A DNA stretch of 33,917 nt from NCBI GenBank assembly GCA_009889605.1, contig WUQU01000516.1:1-33917 (forward strand), written 5' to 3'. The notes under the pieces were generated by a model. It saw only the letters and a list, made by a program, of their open reading frames with translations, had not been told where the DNA came from and ran no database searches. Within the stretch, counting starts at the first letter, position 1. Each line of letters begins with the position of its first letter. A program made the position numbers and the translations under genes. Shown one piece after another: positions 29,257 to 33,917 of the stretch. The DNA is from Candidatus Bathyarchaeota archaeon (GTDB lineage Archaea > Thermoproteota > Bathyarchaeia > Bathyarchaeales > Bathycorpusculaceae).

Positions 29257-30603
29257 TTATCGGAGTTTCATTAAGGCCATTTCTGCGGCTAGGACTATGG
29301 GTTCCCATGTTTCGCATAGGGGCGGCGCGTAGGCTGTATCTGCTTTGGCTAGTTCACGTATAGTCATTTGTTTTTGTATGGCGAAGGAAACTGCGTTTAT
29401 GCGTTGGGTGACTTCTTCTCCGCCCATGATTTGGGCGCCTATTATGCGTTGCAACTCTTTTTCCACTACAAGCTTGACTTTTATTGGTTTGGCTCCGGGG
29501 TAGTAGTGTGCTTTTGTCTTTGAGGTTATGGTTCCTGTGACAGTTTCTATTCTTGCTCTTTGGGCTGCTGCTTCTGTTAGGCCTGTTACCCCCACTTGTG
29601 TGTCGTATAGTTGGGTTACGGCTGAGCCTAAAACTCCGGTGAAAAGTGCATAGCCGCCTGCGGCGTTTATTCCCGCCACTTTTCCTTGTCTTACGGCTAC
29701 TGTGCCAAGCTGTTGAACTGTTGGCTTCTGGGTTACTATGTGGGTGGATTCTGCGCAGTCGCCTACGGCGTAAACGTCTTTGATGTTTGTTTCCATTCTG
29801 GCGTTTGTTTTGATGGTTCTTGTCTCGCCTAAGGCTATTCCGGCATCCACGGCAAGTTGGGTGTTGGCTCTAACTCCGAAGGCGCTTATGAAGAGGTCTG
29901 CGTTGATTTGCTCTCCTCCAGCCACTATGCCTGTCACTTTTTCTGTTCCAAGGAATTCTTCTACGGCTTTGCCTACTAGGATGTTTATTCCTTTTTGCTG
30001 GAGCATTTCTTGAACAATTTTTGCCATGTCTGCGTCCAGCATTGCTGGCAATACTTGGGGCAGCATTTCAACGACCGTTACTTGGAGGCCTCTTTCTTGT
30101 AGGGCTACGGCGGTTTCTAAGCCTATAAGCCCAGCGCCCATGACCACTGCTGTTTTTGCACCGTTTTTTATGGCTTGGTCTATTTTTTCTCCGTCTTCAA
30201 GGGTTCTTAAAGGCAGTATTCCCTGTTTTTCGCGGCCTTTTATCGGTGGTGTAAAGGCACTTGCGCCTGTTGCGATTATGAGGCTGTCGTAGGGTATTTC
30301 TTCTGTTTTTCCTGTTTTGTCTACGGTTTCAACGGCTTTTTTGCCTGTGTCTATTTTGGTTACTTTTGTTTCTGTTTTTAGGGTTAGCTTCATCATTTGG
30401 TAATAGCTTTGTGGGAAAACTATGAGGTCGTTGAAGCTTGGGATTTGGCCGCCTATTACGAAGGGTAAGCCACAACGGGAATATCCTGCATGTTTTTCTT
30501 CGGTTATTAGTGTGATTTCTGCTGTGCGGTCTGTTTTTCTAGCTGCTGAGGCCGCGTCTAAGCCTGCTGCGTGGGCTCCAATTATCACTATGCGTCTTGG
30601 CAA
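29257..30603 (-). CDS. FAD-dependent pyridine nucleotide-disulfide oxidoreductase, CoA-disulfide reductase/NADH oxidase-like
   Basis: RIVIIGAHAAGLDAASAARK FAD site; single redox Cys GYSRCGLPFVIGG; AVVMGAGLIGLETAVALQERGLQVTVVE NAD site; DVYAVGDCAE. Confidence 0.88.
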   Translation of the reverse strand: MPRRIVIIGAHAAGLDAASAARKTDRTAEITLITEEKHAGYSRCGLPFVIGGQIPSFNDLIVFPQSYYQMMKLTLKTETKVTKIDTGKKAVETVDKTGKTEEIPYDSLIIATGASAFTPPIKGREKQGILPLRTLEDGEKIDQAIKNGAKTAVVMGAGLIGLETAVALQERGLQVTVVEMLPQVLPAMLDADMAKIVQEMLQQKGINILVGKAVEEFLGTEKVTGIVAGGEQINADLFISAFGVRANTQLAVDAGIALGETRTIKTNARMETNIKDVYAVGDCAESTHIVTQKPTVQQLGTVAVRQGKVAGINAAGGYALFTGVLGSAVTQLYDTQVGVTGLTEAAAQRARIETVTGTITSKTKAHYYPGAKPIKVKLVVEKELQRIIGAQIMGGEEVTQRINAVSFAIQKQMTIRELAKADTAYAPPLCETWEPIVLAAEMALMKLR

Positions 30604-30619
30604 TGGTTTCCCTTCCGTT

Positions 30620-31033
30620 TTAGCCTTTTATTAGGCTTTTGTGCCATTCCACGGCCTGATTAAAGTCCATGAGATTTGCCAATTCCGCCTGCAAGTTTGT
30701 TGGTCTCACCAGTAGTAGCCAGCCTTTTCCATAGGGGTCTTCGTTTAGGAGTTCTGGTTTCGACTGGACTTCTTCGTTTACTTCTTCTATGGTTCCGCTT
30801 ATGGGCGCTATAAGGTCTGAAACTGCCTTTACGGATTCTAATGTGCCATAGGGTTCGCCTTGTTTTGTTGTTGTTCCGGGGCTTGGTAGTTCAGCGTAAA
30901 CTATTTCGCGGAGCTGTTTTTGGGCATAGTCTGTTATGCCGACGCGCACTTTGTCTCCTTCGATTTTTACCCATCCATAATCTTTTGTGTAATACAAGCC
31001 TTCAGGAACTTCGCATCCATCAACTTTAACCAC
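30620..31033 (-). CDS. gcvH: Glycine cleavage system H protein / lipoyl-carrier protein
   Basis: YTKDYGWVKIEGDKVRVGITDYAQKQLREIVYAELPSPGTTTKQGEPYGTLESVKAVSDLIAPISGTIEEVNEEV with the lipoylation site ESVKA. Confidence 0.93.
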   Translation of the reverse strand: MVKVDGCEVPEGLYYTKDYGWVKIEGDKVRVGITDYAQKQLREIVYAELPSPGTTTKQGEPYGTLESVKAVSDLIAPISGTIEEVNEEVQSKPELLNEDPYGKGWLLLVRPTNLQAELANLMDFNQAVEWHKSLIKG

Positions 31034-31250
31034 GATATTTCACCTCTTAGATAGCGCATTATTCTGTACCCTTTAAACCTTTAAAATTAACTGTTAAGAA
31101 GGTGCCATGTTTATCCTTGTATCGTATTTTTAAAAGCACACCTCTGCCAAACAGCGCATGCGGCGTGAGAAAATTTTCTTTGCATATATTCTTTTGGAAA
31201 ATGTTTAATTAACTGGTTTAAGGATAAGCTGTGCAGATGGAAGGATAAAA

Positions 31251-31622
31251 TTGAGTGAAGAATTAGCTAAACTTCCCCCACAAGTTCAAGAACGTCTCCT
31301 AAGGCTTCAACAGGTACAGCAAACATTACAGTCTGTTCTAACACAAAAACAGCAAGTAGAACTGGAACTGACCGAAATCGAGCAAGCGCTGAGCGAACTG
31401 CAAAAAGTAGCCGAAGACGCGGTTATCTATAAGGCTATAGGGTCTCTAATGGTGAAAACCGAAAAAGCAAAAGTGACCGCCGACCTAAACGAGCGCAAAG
31501 AACTCTTAAACACTCGCATCACAGTTTTAGGAAAACAGGAAGAACGCCTCCGCACCCAAATGAAAGAACTTCAAACAAAACTCCAGCAGGACTTGGCCCC
31601 AGTCTCCAGTCCTCCACCATAG
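31251..31622 (+). CDS. pfdB: Prefoldin subunit beta
   Basis: LPPQVQERLLRLQQVQQTLQSVLTQKQQVELELTEIEQALSELQKVAEDAVIYKAIGSLMVKTEKAKVTADLNERKELLNTRI. Confidence 0.93.
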   Translation: MSEELAKLPPQVQERLLRLQQVQQTLQSVLTQKQQVELELTEIEQALSELQKVAEDAVIYKAIGSLMVKTEKAKVTADLNERKELLNTRITVLGKQEERLRTQMKELQTKLQQDLAPVSSPPP

Positions 31623-31654
31623 AATAGCTATTTCGCCTGAAGCCTGGTGGAAAA

Positions 31655-31957
31655 GTGGAAGAAATAGGCTTACCAGCGCTAACTCCAGAGCAACTGGAAA
31701 CACTGTGCACAATAGCTGAAGAAACCGCCAGAAAACACATCTTATCAAAGGTTCCGGCGAAGCGTGTAGAAAAACTGGACATAACTGTTGAAACAACCGC
31801 TGAAAAATCCTTAACGCTAAGCATAGAAGTGGAGTTAACTCTTTCGCCGCTAATGGGCGAATTCAACGCCAAAGCACTTGCAGACGAAGCCGTAAAACAA
31901 GCCTTCACCGCAGCTGAAAAATATTTGAGGGAACTAAAATGTCCTTCGCAGAAATAA
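31655..31957 (+). CDS. DUF3194-like archaeal protein, immediately downstream of prefoldin beta
   Basis: GTG start. PALTPEQLETLCTIAEETARKHILSKVPAKRVEKLDITVETTAEKSLTLSIEVELTLSPLMG; sequence and position next to pfdB fit DUF3194. Confidence 0.72.
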   Translation: MEEIGLPALTPEQLETLCTIAEETARKHILSKVPAKRVEKLDITVETTAEKSLTLSIEVELTLSPLMGEFNAKALADEAVKQAFTAAEKYLRELKCPSQK

Positions 31958-32943
31958 CAAAAACCATAGATGGGCTAAATGCCCAGCATATCACATTGCT
32001 ATGCCATCACAACGCGGATCCAGATGCGGTATGCTCAGCCTATGCTCTGTCAACGCTAATAAAAAAGCATAGGCCGCAAACAAAAGTGGAAGTTGGTGCA
32101 GCCCAAGGAGTAAGCCGCCTAACAAAACACATTCTAAAAAACTTGCCTATAAAAGTGCAAACAACCCCAAATGTAGAAAGCGCAGACTTGATTATTCTTT
32201 TGGATACAAACACCATACAACAACTGGACAACCTTGCTGAAAAAGTAAAAGCCTCCAAAGCCCCAATAATAGTGATTGATCACCATGCAGTTCACCCGGA
32301 AACAGAAAAGACCGCAAAACTGTGCATAACAGACGAAAACGCTTCTTCCACATGCGAGATAATTTACCGCTTCTACAAGCAGACTAACACGAAAATCGAA
32401 GAAAACGAGGCTAAAGCGCTGTTTTTAGGCATAGCATTCGACACCCGCCACTTTGTCCTCGCCAACTCCTCAACCCTAAAAACCATAGCAGAGCTCATAG
32501 ACACAGGCGTAAACGCCCAAGAAGCTCTATCGCTGCTCTCGCTTCCCATGGACTTCTCAGAAAGAGTTGCAAGGTTAAAGGCTTGCCGCAGAATAAAACT
32601 CTTCAAAATAGGCGAATGGATCGTTGCGCTTTCCCATGTAAGCGCCTACCAAGCCTCAGCTGCCCGCGCCATAATCGACCTAGGCGCCCACGTGGCAGCC
32701 GTAGCTGGACAGAAAAACGAAAACTTAGAAATAAGTCTCCGATGCACAAGAGAGTTTCACGAAAAAACTGGAATCCACCTAGGTAGGGATGTCGCTAAAC
32801 CCTTAGGCGAGTATTTGCAGGGAATGGGAGGAGGCCACTCCACAGCTGCGGGCGTAAACGGTGTAGGTGAAATTGAGATTGGACTTAAACGGTGTTTAAA
32901 ACTTTTGAAAGAGAAAATAGTTCAAGCTAAAACTCAAATTTAG
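31939..32943 (+). CDS. DHH/DHHA1 family phosphoesterase (NrnA-like)
   Basis: ITLLCHHNADPDAVCSAYAL...LIILLDTN...IIVIDHHAVHPE (DHH) and C-terminal GMGGGHSTAAGVNG (DHHA1). Confidence 0.9.
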   Translation: MSFAEITKTIDGLNAQHITLLCHHNADPDAVCSAYALSTLIKKHRPQTKVEVGAAQGVSRLTKHILKNLPIKVQTTPNVESADLIILLDTNTIQQLDNLAEKVKASKAPIIVIDHHAVHPETEKTAKLCITDENASSTCEIIYRFYKQTNTKIEENEAKALFLGIAFDTRHFVLANSSTLKTIAELIDTGVNAQEALSLLSLPMDFSERVARLKACRRIKLFKIGEWIVALSHVSAYQASAARAIIDLGAHVAAVAGQKNENLEISLRCTREFHEKTGIHLGRDVAKPLGEYLQGMGGGHSTAAGVNGVGEIEIGLKRCLKLLKEKIVQAKTQI

Positions 32944-32997
32944 GTAGCTACTCTTAAATGGAAAACCATTAGCTTATGACAAGGTGGAAAACCGGGC

Positions 32998-33849
32998 ATG
33001 CCGATAATAGAAACAAAAAACCTCACATACACTTACCCTGGCGCCGAAAAGCCATCAATCAAAGATGTCTCCATAAAAATAGAAAAAGGCGAATTCGTCC
33101 TCATCACAGGTCCAAGCGGATGCGGAAAAACAACCCTTTGCCGATGCTTCAACGGGTTAATCCCTCACTTTTACCAAGGCAAATTAGAGGGTGAAATAAC
33201 CGTTGCAGGACTAAAAGTTCCTGAACACCCCATATTTGAACTTGCAACCCACGTAGGCCTCGTCTTTCAAAACCCTGAAAACCAGCTTTTCACCCTATCC
33301 GTAGAAAAAGACGTAGCCTTTGGACTGGAAAACCTCGGAGTTCCAAGAGAAGAAATGCGTAAAAGAGTGGACTGGGCCCTTGAATTGACAGGCGTATACC
33401 CCTTAAGAGAACGAGCACCCCACGAGCTTTCCGGAGGGCAGCAACAACGCGTAGCCATAGCCTCAGTGTTAGCCATGCAGCCAGAAGTCATAGTTCTAGA
33501 CGAACCCACATCCTTCCTAGACCCGTTAGGAGCTAAAAAAATATTCGAAGTAATCAGCGAACTTAACAGAAAACTTGGAATAACCACAGTGCTTGTTGAG
33601 CATAGGCTGGATTTAACCGCAAAATACGCCGACCACATTATAATAATGGACGGCGGAAAAGTCGTTTTAGACGGTGAACCCCACGAAATTTTAAACTCTG
33701 AAAAAGCCCGCCTAATAGGCGTTGGGATACCAAAGGCTACACGCTTATACAAAATGCTGAAAACCGACGGAATAAACCTCAGCGGAAAAATTCCCTTGTC
33801 ATCAGAAGAGTTAGCTGAAAAAATAAGGGAGGCATTCAAAGGCGGATGA
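32998..33849 (+). CDS. ECF-type/CbiO-like ABC transporter ATPase
   Basis: Walker A GPSGCGKTT, Q-loop VGLVFQNPENQLFTLSVEKDVAFGLENLG, signature LSGGQQQRVAIASVLAMQPEVIVLDEPTSFLDP. The QNPENQ form is typical of EcfA/CbiO. Confidence 0.92.
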   Translation: MPIIETKNLTYTYPGAEKPSIKDVSIKIEKGEFVLITGPSGCGKTTLCRCFNGLIPHFYQGKLEGEITVAGLKVPEHPIFELATHVGLVFQNPENQLFTLSVEKDVAFGLENLGVPREEMRKRVDWALELTGVYPLRERAPHELSGGQQQRVAIASVLAMQPEVIVLDEPTSFLDPLGAKKIFEVISELNRKLGITTVLVEHRLDLTAKYADHIIIMDGGKVVLDGEPHEILNSEKARLIGVGIPKATRLYKMLKTDGINLSGKIPLSSEELAEKIREAFKGG

Positions 33850-33917
33850 TTGAGGTCCAAGACTTATACTTCGTATATCCCAGCGGCGTAGAGGCTCTAA
33901 AAGGAGTTTCCTTAACA
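33846..33917 (+). CDS. Second ECF-type ABC ATPase, partial (runs off the window end)
   Basis: ATG overlaps the previous stop (ATGA): MIEVQDLYFVYPSGVEALKGVSLT, the start of a CbiO/EcfA-type ATPase. Confidence 0.82.
   Translation, partial: MIEVQDLYFVYPSGVEALKGVSLT

Noticed and set aside
29780-30292. Plus-strand ORFs opposite the CoA-disulfide-reductase-like gene
   Set aside because: Antisense mirror ORFs produced by codon bias; no domain-like pattern.

Overview
This 33.9 kb window is dense archaeal chromosome. The gene content (aNAC, aMBF1, prefoldin beta with DUF3194, archaeal-type ThrRS, apgM, EndoQ-like PHP protein, tungsten AOR) suggests a TACK, possibly Bathyarchaeia-like, genome. That lineage is an inference from memory; no search was run. 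I support about 36 protein genes and saw no rRNA, tRNA, CRISPR array or transposase. Most genes are housekeeping or central metabolism: thrS, proS, pgk, gap, apgM, ilvE, proC, AOR, tldD/tldE, gcvH, an EcfA-type ATPase pair, and a GH57/GT4 cluster. The strongest non-routine signal is four loci where one recognisable protein continues past a stop or in another frame. (i) A type IV pilin-like, Ig-repeat protein has an in-frame TAA exactly between repeats 2 and 3. (ii) A DUF1028 gene is frameshifted at an A5 run and also lacks about 40 internal residues. (iii) A NitrOD5-like protein is split at a T5 run. (iv) A NucS-like, catalytically degenerate nuclease-fold protein has its K/E/P-rich tail continuing in another frame after an A6 run. 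These are assembly or polishing errors, real gene decay, or recoding/slippage; the sequence alone cannot decide. Other items worth a look are a bacterial-type GAPDH in an archaeal context, a GcvH paired with a CoA-disulfide-reductase-like flavoprotein, a stand-alone N-terminal half glycosyltransferase, a bulged hairpin in a convergent intergenic region, and a short multi-part motif shared by two distant intergenic regions.
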